A stretch of DNA of 64,000 nt, taken from assembly GCF_014201335.1 (NCBI RefSeq), contig NZ_JACHEB010000011.1, positions 62,001-126,000 on the forward strand, written 5' to 3'. Shown here piece by piece: positions 43,087-51,586 of the stretch. The notes under the pieces are model-generated. The model worked only from the letters and a program-made list of their open reading frames with translations, ran no database searches and had not been told where the DNA came from. Position numbers and translations under genes: made by a program. This DNA comes from Tunturiibacter gelidiferens (GTDB taxonomy: Bacteria > Acidobacteriota > Terriglobia > Terriglobales > Acidobacteriaceae). Numbering within the stretch: the stretch's first letter is position 1; every line of letters starts with the position of its first letter.

Positions 43087-45744
43087 ATGTTCAACAAAAA
43101 GCCTTTCGGCCTTCTACTGGCAGGCATCACTTTCTTCGCAACCTCAGCTCCCGCCCAAGTTGTCACCGGGCAGCTCGGTTCCCCCAACGCCACCACCACC
43201 ATCGAAGGCCACCAACTGCCCGCACCTCCCCAAAAATTCGGCGGAGTCATTAAGCCCAGTGCCACCGACTCCAAGCAGTGGTGGGCACCCCGCGTCGTCC
43301 CACCCAAAGGCGCACCCAATGTTCTGCTCATCATGACCGACGATCAAGGGTACGGTGTTTCCGGCACCTTCGGCGGCATCATCCCCACTCCCGCTCTCGA
43401 CCGCATTGCCAACAACGGCCTGCGCTACACGCAATTCAACTCGACGGCTCTCTGCTCCCCAACGCGCGCCGCTCTCATCACCGGTCGTAACCATCACTCC
43501 GTTGGCTCTGGCGTCATCGGAGAACTCTCCACCGGCTATCCCGGCTATAACTCCGTCATTGGTCTCGATAACGCCAGCATCGGCACCATTCTCCGCGACA
43601 ATGGCTACTCCACCTCTTGGTTCGGCAAAAACCACAACACGCCAACCTTCCAGTACAGTGTCGCTGGTCCGTACGACCAATGGCCATCCGGCCTTGGCTT
43701 CGAATACTTCTACGGTTTCATGGGTGGAGAAACCGACCAATGGACACCTTACCTCTTCCGCGATCACACCCAGATCACGCCATATGTCGGTCGCAAGGAC
43801 TACAACCTCACCACCGACCTCGCCGACGAAGCTATCAAGCACATGCGCGACCTGAAAGCTGCCGCTCCTGACAAGCCTTTCTTCCTCTATTACGTCCCCG
43901 GCGGCACGCACTCGCCCCACCAGCCCAAGGAAGAGTGGATCGAAAAATTCAAGGGCAAGTTTGACATGGGCTACGAAAAACTCCGTGACCAGATCTTCGC
44001 TAACCAGAAACGTCTCGGCGTCATCCCCGCTAACGCCCAGCTCACACCCTGGCCAGATTCCATTCCCCGCTGGGACTCCCTCTCCGCCTTGCAGAAGAAA
44101 CTCTATGCGCGCCAGGCAGAAGTCTTTGCCGGATACGCCGCATACACCGACTATGAAATCGGCCGCGTCATTCAGGAAGTCCAGGACGAAGGCCAACTCG
44201 ACAACACCCTCATCATCTACATCTGTGGCGACAACGGCACCAGCCCCGAAGGCACACTCTCCGGCTCCTTCAACCAGCTCACGGCCTACAACGGAATCCT
44301 GAAGGCGCCTGAAGCTTTACAGATGTTGCATTACAACGATTGGGGCTCCGATAAGACATACCCACACATGTCTGTTGGCTGGTCATGGGCCTTCGACACC
44401 CCCTTCAAGTGGACCAAACAGGTAGCCTCGCACTTCGGCGGAACCAGACAAGGCCTCGCTATCTCCTGGCCCGGTCACATCTCCGATCCGGGCGGCATCC
44501 GCACCCAGTTTCATCACGTCATCGACATCGTCCCCACGATCCTCGAGGCCGCAGGGGTCCCTGCACCCACCACCGTCAATGGAATCCCGCAGAAGCCCAT
44601 CGAAGGCGTCAGCATGAACTACACCTTCGACAAAGCCAACGCCAACGCCCCCTCCACCCGCACCACACAGTACTTCGAAATGGCCGCCAATCGTGCCATC
44701 TATCACGACGGCTGGATAGCAGCCACCACTCCCTTCGCTCCGCCGTGGGAACTCGCCACAGGCAAACTCCCCGACGTAACAACCGGCTACGCGTGGGAAC
44801 TTTACAACATCAATGAGGACTACTCCGAGAATAACAACCTCGCAGCTAAGTTCCCCGACAAGCTGAAAGAGATGCAGGCGCTCTTTCAAACCGAAGCGAT
44901 GAAGTACAACGTCTTTCCTCTCGACAACACCGCCTTCTCGCGGCTTCTCACGGCACGCCCAAGCGCCGTTGCTGGCCGCACCCTTTTCACCTACACCGGT
45001 GAAAACATCGGCATCCCGCTCGCCAACGCACCCAGCATTCTCGACAAGGACTACACCATCACCGCCGATATCGACATCCCTGAAGGGGGCGCTCAAGGCA
45101 TGATCGCCACTCTCGGCGGTCGCTTCGGCGGCTACGGCCTCTTCCTCAGCCAAAGCAATGACTGGTGGCTCCGCAGCACCGCCATGAAGATCATCATCTG
45201 GAGCATCTTCATCCTTGGCCTCCTCCTCTTCCTCTTCACCCGGAACAAGCGGTGGACCGGCTGGAAGCTTAGCTTCAAATACCTCGCCTACCTCATGATC
45301 CTCTTCGCTCCGCTCTGGCTCATCGCCGGTCTCTTCACCGGCCTCTTCAGTTTCGGTCGCGGCCGCCCCGTCTTCGTCTACAACCTCCTCGATCTCGAAC
45401 GCTTCCGCTGGTCCGGTCCTTCTCTTGGAGCAGGCAAACACACCATCTCTTTCGACTTCAAATACGACGGTCCCGGCCCCGGCAAAAGCGGCACGGGCAT
45501 CCTTTCAGTCGACGGCAAGGAAGTTGATAAGAAGACGATCCCCCATTCCATCCCGCTCATGATGTCGATCGACGAAACATTCGATATCGGAGCCGACACC
45601 CGTTCGGCGGTGGACTTCAGCTACGATCTGCCTTTCCATTTCACCGGCACTATCGACAAGTTGACCTACAAACTAGGCCCTGAGCAACTCGAGGCTCCCG
45701 ACAAGGAAAAGATGAAGGCCGCAATCGCCTCAGCGAGCGACTAA
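43087..45744 (+). CDS. Arylsulfatase with inserted membrane hairpin
   Basis: 885 residues from ATG 43087, with a signal peptide (LLLAGITFFATSAPAQ). Sulfatase core: NVLLIMTDDQG metal site and ALCSPTRAALITGR with Cys123 as the formylglycine precursor (C-S-P-T-R). WFGKNHNTP follows. It hydrolyses sulfate esters in the periplasm and needs a formylglycine-generating enzyme, which is not in the window. In the C-terminal beta-domain, between GGYGLFLSQSNDW and RPVFVYNLLDLERF, two hydrophobic spans (residues about 700-757, IIIWSIFILGLLLFLF and YLAYLMILFAPLWLIAGLF) are inserted, which relatives I know do not have there. Confidence 0.9.
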   Translation: MFNKKPFGLLLAGITFFATSAPAQVVTGQLGSPNATTTIEGHQLPAPPQKFGGVIKPSATDSKQWWAPRVVPPKGAPNVLLIMTDDQGYGVSGTFGGIIPTPALDRIANNGLRYTQFNSTALCSPTRAALITGRNHHSVGSGVIGELSTGYPGYNSVIGLDNASIGTILRDNGYSTSWFGKNHNTPTFQYSVAGPYDQWPSGLGFEYFYGFMGGETDQWTPYLFRDHTQITPYVGRKDYNLTTDLADEAIKHMRDLKAAAPDKPFFLYYVPGGTHSPHQPKEEWIEKFKGKFDMGYEKLRDQIFANQKRLGVIPANAQLTPWPDSIPRWDSLSALQKKLYARQAEVFAGYAAYTDYEIGRVIQEVQDEGQLDNTLIIYICGDNGTSPEGTLSGSFNQLTAYNGILKAPEALQMLHYNDWGSDKTYPHMSVGWSWAFDTPFKWTKQVASHFGGTRQGLAISWPGHISDPGGIRTQFHHVIDIVPTILEAAGVPAPTTVNGIPQKPIEGVSMNYTFDKANANAPSTRTTQYFEMAANRAIYHDGWIAATTPFAPPWELATGKLPDVTTGYAWELYNINEDYSENNNLAAKFPDKLKEMQALFQTEAMKYNVFPLDNTAFSRLLTARPSAVAGRTLFTYTGENIGIPLANAPSILDKDYTITADIDIPEGGAQGMIATLGGRFGGYGLFLSQSNDWWLRSTAMKIIIWSIFILGLLLFLFTRNKRWTGWKLSFKYLAYLMILFAPLWLIAGLFTGLFSFGRGRPVFVYNLLDLERFRWSGPSLGAGKHTISFDFKYDGPGPGKSGTGILSVDGKEVDKKTIPHSIPLMMSIDETFDIGADTRSAVDFSYDLPFHFTGTIDKLTYKLGPEQLEAPDKEKMKAAIASASD

Positions 45745-45824
45745 CTCAACTCAGTCCAGACAAACTGCGCTGCCCAGGGAGTATCCGGCAGCGCAGTTCA
45801 TTCCACCGACATCCCGAACCTTCC

Positions 45825-46190
45825 ATGAAAACCAAGACCCTTCTCGTCGCCGCCTCTTCCCTCGAACTCCTCACTGGAGCGGCCCTCTTCGCCGTCCCCA
45901 GCCTCGTCGTCAGCTTCCTCTTTTCCGCCACCTTCAACTCCGGTGGAGACGCAGTAGCCCGCGTCGGCGGCTTCGCTCTCTTCTCCCCCGGCGCTGCCTG
46001 CTGGCCGATCGGCAAAGGCGACTTCACGCAACGCAGCCGCACCATCTTCGTCTTCAATCTCCTCACTGCCTGCTTCCTCGGCTACCTCAAACTCAAAGGT
46101 GACTTCACCAGCATCCTCCTGCTCCCCGCCTGCATCCTCCACGGCGTCCTCGCCCTCCTGCTAGCCCGGCCCGCCTACACTCCGTCATGA
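45825..46190 (+). CDS. Small membrane protein, four predicted spans
   Basis: 121 residues, 80 bases after the sulfatase. Four hydrophobic segments: LLVAASSLELLTGAALFAVP, VGGFALFSPGAACWPI, IFVFNLLTACFLGYL and LLLPACILHGVLALLLA. No catalytic motif is seen; the layout recalls small uncharacterised integral membrane proteins of the DUF4345 kind. It may be transcribed with the sulfatase. Confidence 0.6.
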   Translation: MKTKTLLVAASSLELLTGAALFAVPSLVVSFLFSATFNSGGDAVARVGGFALFSPGAACWPIGKGDFTQRSRTIFVFNLLTACFLGYLKLKGDFTSILLLPACILHGVLALLLARPAYTPS

Positions 46191-46558
46191 AGGAGGGAGA
46201 CACTCACCAAATTCACACTCGGCGGCCAGTCCGAATCTCACCGACAAGCGTCTGGAGCCACATCTCCAAGCCAACCAAAAATAAATCTCAAAAAAATGGG
46301 TATTTCTCTACATGGGTTCGCACGATAACTTTTACCCGGACGTACCCGTGAGTTTTGCCAAAGTTAGCCAATGCCGGGGATGCGGCACTCGGCCCTGTCG
46401 AATTTCGCCTGCATAACCTCGCGAAACTGCAAGTTGTCGCGTTATCGAGCTGCAAGACAAAGACGAGATTTGCGGCTGAACCTTTTCGGCATAGAACTCA
46501 GTTGTCAGCCAGGATGGTTGGTCTGAAATCGACCATTCCCGTATATTGGCTTGCTTTG
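46191..46558. other. Intergenic region after the small membrane protein
   Basis: 368 bases without a supported gene. Base use is more AT-rich than the sulfatase region, and no terminator or promoter stands out. Confidence 0.4.
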
Positions 46559-47541
46559 CTATCTGCGTCTCGGACCGCTTAGCTTGTGCACTGATGAATG
46601 AGAGACGACGCGACCCTCTGTTGCGACTTTTGTAAGCCGCTGCTTCGACTCTTCAACTGAACAGCCTCTGCACTTCTCATTTGCATTGATGATTGGAATA
46701 CCGCAGTCACTACTAACGTTCTGCAGGGTCATCGGCTTCTTTGAAGCCACAAACGGATTGCCGCCTCGCATCTCGCGCTTGTGGTTTTGTGTCAGACGAG
46801 TTGCAGGCGTCCTTCTACCAGCTTTAGTCGTTGAGGCAATCGCCTTCACAGTCCACTCGGCGAGTGGCGCGACTAAGCGCGCCCACATAGAGGTAGTTTC
46901 CGCGAGTTGACTCGCCAAGTCAGCCATCAGACGGCAGTTTCCGTTGCGCTCTTCGAAAAACCAGTTTTTTTTAGAGGCTGCTTCAAAATGCGGTCTAAAA
47001 CATAGGCATCAACATCGGGTCGGATAGCCTCCATCAGATCGCACGCCAGGCTGTCTCGGTTGATCGTATCCATGTGCAAGACTCCCATCTCCGGATCGAG
47101 TCCGAGGGCTGCGATAGCCAGACGACACTCCGCCTCCAGCAGTGCATAGAGATAGTTCAAAATTGCGTTGACCGGATTTACTGCGAGTCGCGGAGAACCT
47201 GACAGAGCAGAGGCGCGTGAGCCAAAGATCCGCCAATGTTCGGGTATGCGAGGCAGATCCTTGTCGGGGAATTTGCTTGTGACTGCCCGCCAAGCTTTCC
47301 AATAGACTTTGGGTGCGCGTAACTCTACTGAGCGGATCTCATCCATGGTTTCGACTTCAGCCAATTCTGACCTGATTTGTTGGAGCGGTGTCGATATCGC
47401 TGCGTCTTTGAGGTGTTCGCTCGCGACGCGCTCTTGTCCCGCAAGCTTTCGATCAATCAGCTCTCTGCTAATCCGAAACGCCGCACCCGAGTGATGAGCT
47501 AATGCCTGGGCGCGGCGTAAACGGATGTCTGATACTTGTCG
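46559..47541 (-). pseudogene. cas1: Cas1-type endonuclease gene, 5'-truncated and frameshifted
   Basis: Two adjacent frames make one Cas1-like protein. The first (down to 46927) has IRLRRAQALAHHSGA, then VELRAPKVYWKAWRAV with the Glu, NPVNAILNYLYALLEAE, GVLHMDTINRDSLACDLMEA with His and acidic residues, and VDAYVL: the catalytic helical domain of Cas1. At an A8 run (genomic T8 near 46965-46972) it slips; one more A would read PLKKNWFFEERNGNCRLM and continue as MADLASQLAETTSMWARL, then TRLTQNHKRE and a C-terminal zinc-ribbon-like CGIP...CRGC to 46559. The frames overlap as TGATG. The N-terminal beta-domain is missing: upstream of 47541 the frame (open to 47775) is unlike Cas1. No CRISPR repeats or other cas genes are seen. 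Confidence 0.72.
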
Positions 47542-48091
47542 CGATGCGCTGAGACGGCACCTCGCGCATCGCGTCCACCACCACTGGATGTACACACTCG
47601 GCAGGTTGAGTTCCGGCGGAGATAGCGTGCGCCGCGGCGTTGCGTCACTCTTGGCCACCCACGGAATTGCTATTGCGCATAAAACGACCCTTACGTGAGG
47701 GAGCAAGTAGTGCGCAGTGCTAGCAGGGTCGAGGGCGGCGGAGAATACTTTCGAGTAACCAAACTCGCGGAGCAATAGACATCCTCATAATTCAGTTTGA
47801 AGATCTGTTTTCTCGTGATTTGCCAGGTTAGGACGAACGAGCCTTCATAGCTGCCCGCCAGCACCGTACTTCAAGCATTGAACGTTCTGATCGAGCCCGC
47901 GTTTCGGCCCTATGTTCCATGGGCCAATAGATCGTCGATGTGCTGTGAGGTTATGAGAAACCTTGCTCTTGAGCTTCTCGACTACAGAGGAGCATGTATA
48001 AGCCGATAAGTTATTTGTACTTGCGTCCATTCCTCCGATCCCTGGGCCGACGATCACACCCGAGAATGCTCGGGGGGCAGTTTTAGAGCCC

Positions 48092-48120
48092 TCTGTCTCC
48101 TATCCCCGCCAGACGTTGAC
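48092..48120 (+). repeat. Dispersed repeat, copy B
   Basis: TCTGTCTCCTATCCC (48092-48106) followed by CGCCAGACGTTGAC (48107-48120). Both blocks occur in copy A at 42599-42627, the first inverted and the second in direct orientation. The similarity continues weakly leftwards (a shared AAACTG/CAGTTT and C-rich stretch). Confidence 0.6.
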
Positions 48121-48144
48121 CTTATCTCCCTCACCTCGTACACT
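48116..48144 (+). promoter_or_regulatory. Promoter of tRNA-Gln
   Basis: TTGACC (48116-48121), 17-base spacer, TACACT (48139-48144): a sigma-70-type pair ending 60 bases before the tRNA. The -35 box lies inside the repeat block CGCCAGACGTTGAC. Confidence 0.55.
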
Positions 48145-48204
48145 CTTAAGAGGCAGTCGGCGAGCACTCTGTTCGCGACGCAAAGCGCACAACGCTAAGC
48201 ATTT

Positions 48205-48278
48205 TGCCCCCTAGTTCAATGGTAGAACAGTCGGCTCTGAACCGATCAATCGGGGTTCGAATCCCTGGGGGGCAACCA
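48205..48278 (+). tRNA. tRNA-Gln (CTG anticodon)
   Basis: A complete cloverleaf. Acceptor TGCCCCC (48205-48211) pairs with GGGGGCA (48268-48274), discriminator A and encoded CCA at 48276-48278. The D-arm contains TTCAATGGTAGAA. Anticodon stem GTCGG/CCGAT encloses the loop CTCTGAA, giving anticodon CTG for the glutamine codon CAG. The T-arm loop is TTCGAAT. tRNA genes are common integration points, and the sequence on both sides is gene-poor. Confidence 0.95.
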
Positions 48279-48395
48279 CGCACTTAAAGCTCCCGCTTAA
48301 GGTTCGGCCTTTAGAACTTCGCACCGTCGTATCAAGCGGTTGCGTCCTTCTTGCCAAATTCAGGAACACAGGCCGGGTTCTAGCGGCGATTAAGT

Positions 48396-48746
48396 GTGGG
48401 GAATAATGTGGGTATGTTTTCGGATGTTGGAGACAGGTTCGATGCTTCTAGACCTCTGCCGCGGCACGGCAAAGGTTTTATGGATAATGCTGTATTTATC
48501 GAGGTTGAGGGTGCTGGCCAGAACTTAAAATCGAATGGTTTATTGGAGACAGTCATTGATCTTCGAGATCGCAAACGGTGCTTCAGCGGCCAAATCTTGG
48601 CCGAGTTCCCGAAAACGCTATTTGCGAAATCGCTATTCCATAAGGCATTGGAAATAGCTCGCTTACATCTTCAGTTAAAGAATGCTCAGACCACGACGAC
48701 AATAATGTCGGACGGAGACCGGAGGGAAGTGACTGCTACTAATTAA
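48396..48746 (+). CDS. Doubtful short open frame after tRNA-Gln
   Basis: A 116-codon frame starting with GTG (next ATG 48414), no clear ribosome-binding site, no similarity that I recognise and no signal or membrane segment. It ends directly beside the stop of the convergent glycoside hydrolase gene. It could be chance or the relic of an integrated element. Listed so that the interval 48279-48746 is not left undescribed; nothing else is seen there. Confidence 0.2.
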   Translation: MGNNVGMFSDVGDRFDASRPLPRHGKGFMDNAVFIEVEGAGQNLKSNGLLETVIDLRDRKRCFSGQILAEFPKTLFAKSLFHKALEIARLHLQLKNAQTTTTIMSDGDRREVTATN

Positions 48747-51539
48747 CTATAGCTGGCCGAAGTTAATATCCCATCGCAGCGGGGCACCGGGCGAACTGCT
48801 GCCTCCAAAGCTAGTCCGCCCATAGTCCGAACGCAGCGCTTCCGGCTTGCCGTTAACGGTGAGGTTCTTGAGGGGACGGAATATCTTTTCTGGCAGAGTA
48901 ATTTCGACGTGCCAATATCCCGCCGTCATCGGCGCATACCAGCCGGAGTAGCCCGCGGCCGTCTTTTTAAAACCCAGGAGGGGAGTGTTGAACTCGTAGT
49001 CGTCGAGAGGTAGATCTGGCTTGAAGCGGATGCCGTCCAGGCGAAACTCGGCACCAAGAAGCTTAACGGATGTGTAAAGGGGCCACGCGTGCGCGTGCAT
49101 GTTGAGGACAGGAAAGTCCACCCCTGTGCCGCCGGGCTGCGTGGATTGCGACGAGTGATAAGCATCGGGGCCGCTCCAGATGCCGAACCACTTGTCCGGA
49201 TAGATCTCGGCGTGGCGAGCGAGAGTGTTCTTCTCCCACTCGTCCCAAGCCATCTCTCCGTTCTCCAACGAGAGAGCCCAGATGAGGGTTCCGTTGATCG
49301 CGTAGAAGATGCCTCCGTTAGTGCCGGTACCTGGTTCATCTTTCATGGTCGGGTCGGGTTGACTTAGTAACATTGCGCCGATCGGTGAAGGCTTGCGTAC
49401 CAATTCATCGATTGTCGTCACCAGGGTTGCGATCTTCTCTTCAGGCACGCAGCCGCCGATCAAAGCCCACGGCTGAGGTTCCAGCCACATTTGCTTTTCG
49501 CCCATCCATCCGAGTTTTTCGTCGAGCCACGCGCGGCGGTACCACCTGTCATACCACTGGGCGTTTACGGCTTCGCGTTGGTCTTTTGCTTTTGCGCGGG
49601 CCAGGGTGGCTTGTTCTTTGCGGTCGATGCTGTCGAGCATCTCCGCATAGTAGTCGAGGACGTAGGTTGCCATAGCAGCGTTCAGAACGCTCTCGCCGAT
49701 TGGAGTTACTTCTTCTCTCTGCTCTGGCGTGAGATGACTGTATACGATGCTGTCATTCCAATCGCCGTTGAAGAGGCGTTGTAAACCGTGTCGTCCAACG
49801 CCAATCTTGGAAGTAAAGTACGTAAAGCAACGGGACAGAAGATCGAGGACCGTGGGGTCGTCGGGTCTGGCATCATGGCGAGGGTACAGCGGAATACGCT
49901 CCTGGAGAAATTCCCGGTCGTGGGTTGCGAGCACGTATTCGCTGGCGACCCAGAGCACCCAGAGCTGCAGGTCGCTGGGTTGATAGACGCACGGCATCGG
50001 GACACCATAACCGACGATCGCGTAAGGAATCGAGCCGTCGGATTGGATCTCCTTGAGGGTGTAGCGGAGAACCGATCGGACAATATGAGGATCGGTGAAG
50101 ATGAAGGGCAGCACGTGTTGAAGCGGATCGCGAGCGGCGCCCTGCAGGCCCGCGAGATACTGGTAGCTCGCCCCCTGAGAAAGAATGTGTTCACGAAAGA
50201 AGCTGTCGTAGGTAAGGCCGCTACGCAGGTAGTAGCTGCTCCATAGAGCTTCGCGTTCAACCCACAGGTGAGCTGGCGTGCGAAAGATGGGAGCAATCGA
50301 CTTCCATTTAGCACAGGATCGCGACCAATGTGATTCTGGCTCAATGCTGTACTTGGCGATGAGTTCATCCGCGGAGAAGCCCTCAGGAAGATAGCCATAG
50401 AGGAAACTTAGGGTCCGGCTCTCGCCGGGTTTCAAGACGAGTTTTCGCTCCAGCAAGAATGCGCTTTCGGGTCCCTCCGCGCTCATGTCGTTGTCCAGGG
50501 ATGCCGTCATTCCAGGCGGATGCTCGATGCTGCCGCCGAAGAACTGTTTCCCGCTGGTCGCAACGTTGTCGGCCGGCGCATCAAGTGTAACCAGAAAGGT
50601 GGCCGGTGGCGAGAGATCTTCCATTGCGGCGCCGGCAGCTAGAGGAGCGGTCGGCCCGCCGAAGAACCCGGTCGGTTTCGCACGGAGAGATTCCTGCGTC
50701 TGTTGCCAGGCAAGCTGCTCTTCAGGGGTTCGTCCGAGGAAGGTCTGCGTTTCAAGAAGCCCTTTGCCGCCAGGTAGCTTGCGGAAGCGATGAGAGAAGC
50801 GAGCGGCGAAGTCGCGACGGCGCTTGACGGCTGTTGGAGGCGATGGGAGAACGCCGGACTCCATGAGTGAGCGCCAAGAGAACTGGTAGTTTTGGCAGCC
50901 CCAATACTCCACCCAGCGAGGCCTGACTGTTTGAGCGGATTGGTTCGTGATGGTGACTTGAGAGATGAGGACTGGGTCATCGCCATAGGGGGCAAAGACG
51001 ATCTGATCGACAACGTACCTGTGAGCCGCAACGCGCTTCTGCAGGTAGCCCATGCCGAAGACGCGATCGAAGGTTGTGGCGGCGCCAGTGTAGTACGTGC
51101 TGAGAACGAAGCCATTATCGTCTGCCAGGAAGCCGATTCCAGCTCCATAGCGATCTTCCTCCGGGCAGAAGTCGTTGAGGAACTTTGGGCTGCCTTCATC
51201 CTGACGAACCTGCACATGGCCGTAGTTGGAGGCGATGGCAACGAGACGGTCGTTGCCTACCTGATGCATATGGTCGGTGGGCGAGCGCCAAACCTTGTCG
51301 ACAGGCAAGACTGCGAGCGGGTCAGTGAGTTGATTGCAGGTATATCGGTATGCGGGGAGGCCGTGGGCATCGCTTTGCCAACGGCCAAAGTGTCCCGAGC
51401 CATAGGCCTCAGTTGCGGTCTGCTGCGGATCCTGCCTGGTCGGCGAAGCGTGCGGTGCTGCCTGCGCTGCAAGAGTTCGCGGAGTGAGAGTGTTGGCCAG
51501 ACCCAGGCCTGCTAACTCAAGGAAGGTTCGGCGTTTCAT
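48747..51539 (-). CDS. GH94-like (cellobiose-phosphorylase-type) glycosidase, exported
   Basis: 930 residues. MKRRTFLELAGLGLANT is a Tat-like signal. The N-terminal beta-supersandwich has GNDRLVAIASNYGHVQVRQ, and the (alpha/alpha)6 catalytic domain has LQRLFNGDWNDSIVYSH; the DWND stretch carries the general acid Asp of GH94 phosphorylases. ALIGGCVPEEK and TNGGIFYAINGTLIWAL are later landmarks. GH94 enzymes phosphorolyse beta-glucosides in the cytoplasm. An exported member might instead act as a hydrolase, as in GH36/GH94-like proteins annotated only by fold. It is the last gene of the minus-strand glycan operon, 47 bases after GH92. Confidence 0.78.
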   Translation of the reverse strand: MKRRTFLELAGLGLANTLTPRTLAAQAAPHASPTRQDPQQTATEAYGSGHFGRWQSDAHGLPAYRYTCNQLTDPLAVLPVDKVWRSPTDHMHQVGNDRLVAIASNYGHVQVRQDEGSPKFLNDFCPEEDRYGAGIGFLADDNGFVLSTYYTGAATTFDRVFGMGYLQKRVAAHRYVVDQIVFAPYGDDPVLISQVTITNQSAQTVRPRWVEYWGCQNYQFSWRSLMESGVLPSPPTAVKRRRDFAARFSHRFRKLPGGKGLLETQTFLGRTPEEQLAWQQTQESLRAKPTGFFGGPTAPLAAGAAMEDLSPPATFLVTLDAPADNVATSGKQFFGGSIEHPPGMTASLDNDMSAEGPESAFLLERKLVLKPGESRTLSFLYGYLPEGFSADELIAKYSIEPESHWSRSCAKWKSIAPIFRTPAHLWVEREALWSSYYLRSGLTYDSFFREHILSQGASYQYLAGLQGAARDPLQHVLPFIFTDPHIVRSVLRYTLKEIQSDGSIPYAIVGYGVPMPCVYQPSDLQLWVLWVASEYVLATHDREFLQERIPLYPRHDARPDDPTVLDLLSRCFTYFTSKIGVGRHGLQRLFNGDWNDSIVYSHLTPEQREEVTPIGESVLNAAMATYVLDYYAEMLDSIDRKEQATLARAKAKDQREAVNAQWYDRWYRRAWLDEKLGWMGEKQMWLEPQPWALIGGCVPEEKIATLVTTIDELVRKPSPIGAMLLSQPDPTMKDEPGTGTNGGIFYAINGTLIWALSLENGEMAWDEWEKNTLARHAEIYPDKWFGIWSGPDAYHSSQSTQPGGTGVDFPVLNMHAHAWPLYTSVKLLGAEFRLDGIRFKPDLPLDDYEFNTPLLGFKKTAAGYSGWYAPMTAGYWHVEITLPEKIFRPLKNLTVNGKPEALRSDYGRTSFGGSSSPGAPLRWDINFGQL

Positions 51540-51586
51540 CCGGGAGATCCTTTCTGCGGTGTGCGGAATTCTTGCGGCGTGATGCG

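Larger units (their letters stand above)
47776..48204. other. Gene-poor region between the Cas1 remnant and tRNA-Gln
   Basis: About 430 bases. A 70-codon minus-strand frame (47845-48057) has no recognisable content. Repeat copy B (48092-48120) and the tRNA promoter lie at the right end. The region looks like decayed sequence. Confidence 0.45.

Noticed and set aside
43144..45441. Two long minus-strand frames opposite the sulfatase
   Set aside because: Val/Glu/Gly-rich shadows without motifs; the sulfatase has unmistakable active-site blocks.
47845..48057. 70-codon minus-strand gene right of the Cas1 remnant
   Set aside because: GGAGGA abuts the internal ATG with no spacing, and the peptide has no recognisable feature.
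46191..48204. CRISPR array near the Cas1-like gene
   Set aside because: No series of regularly spaced direct repeats is visible on either side.
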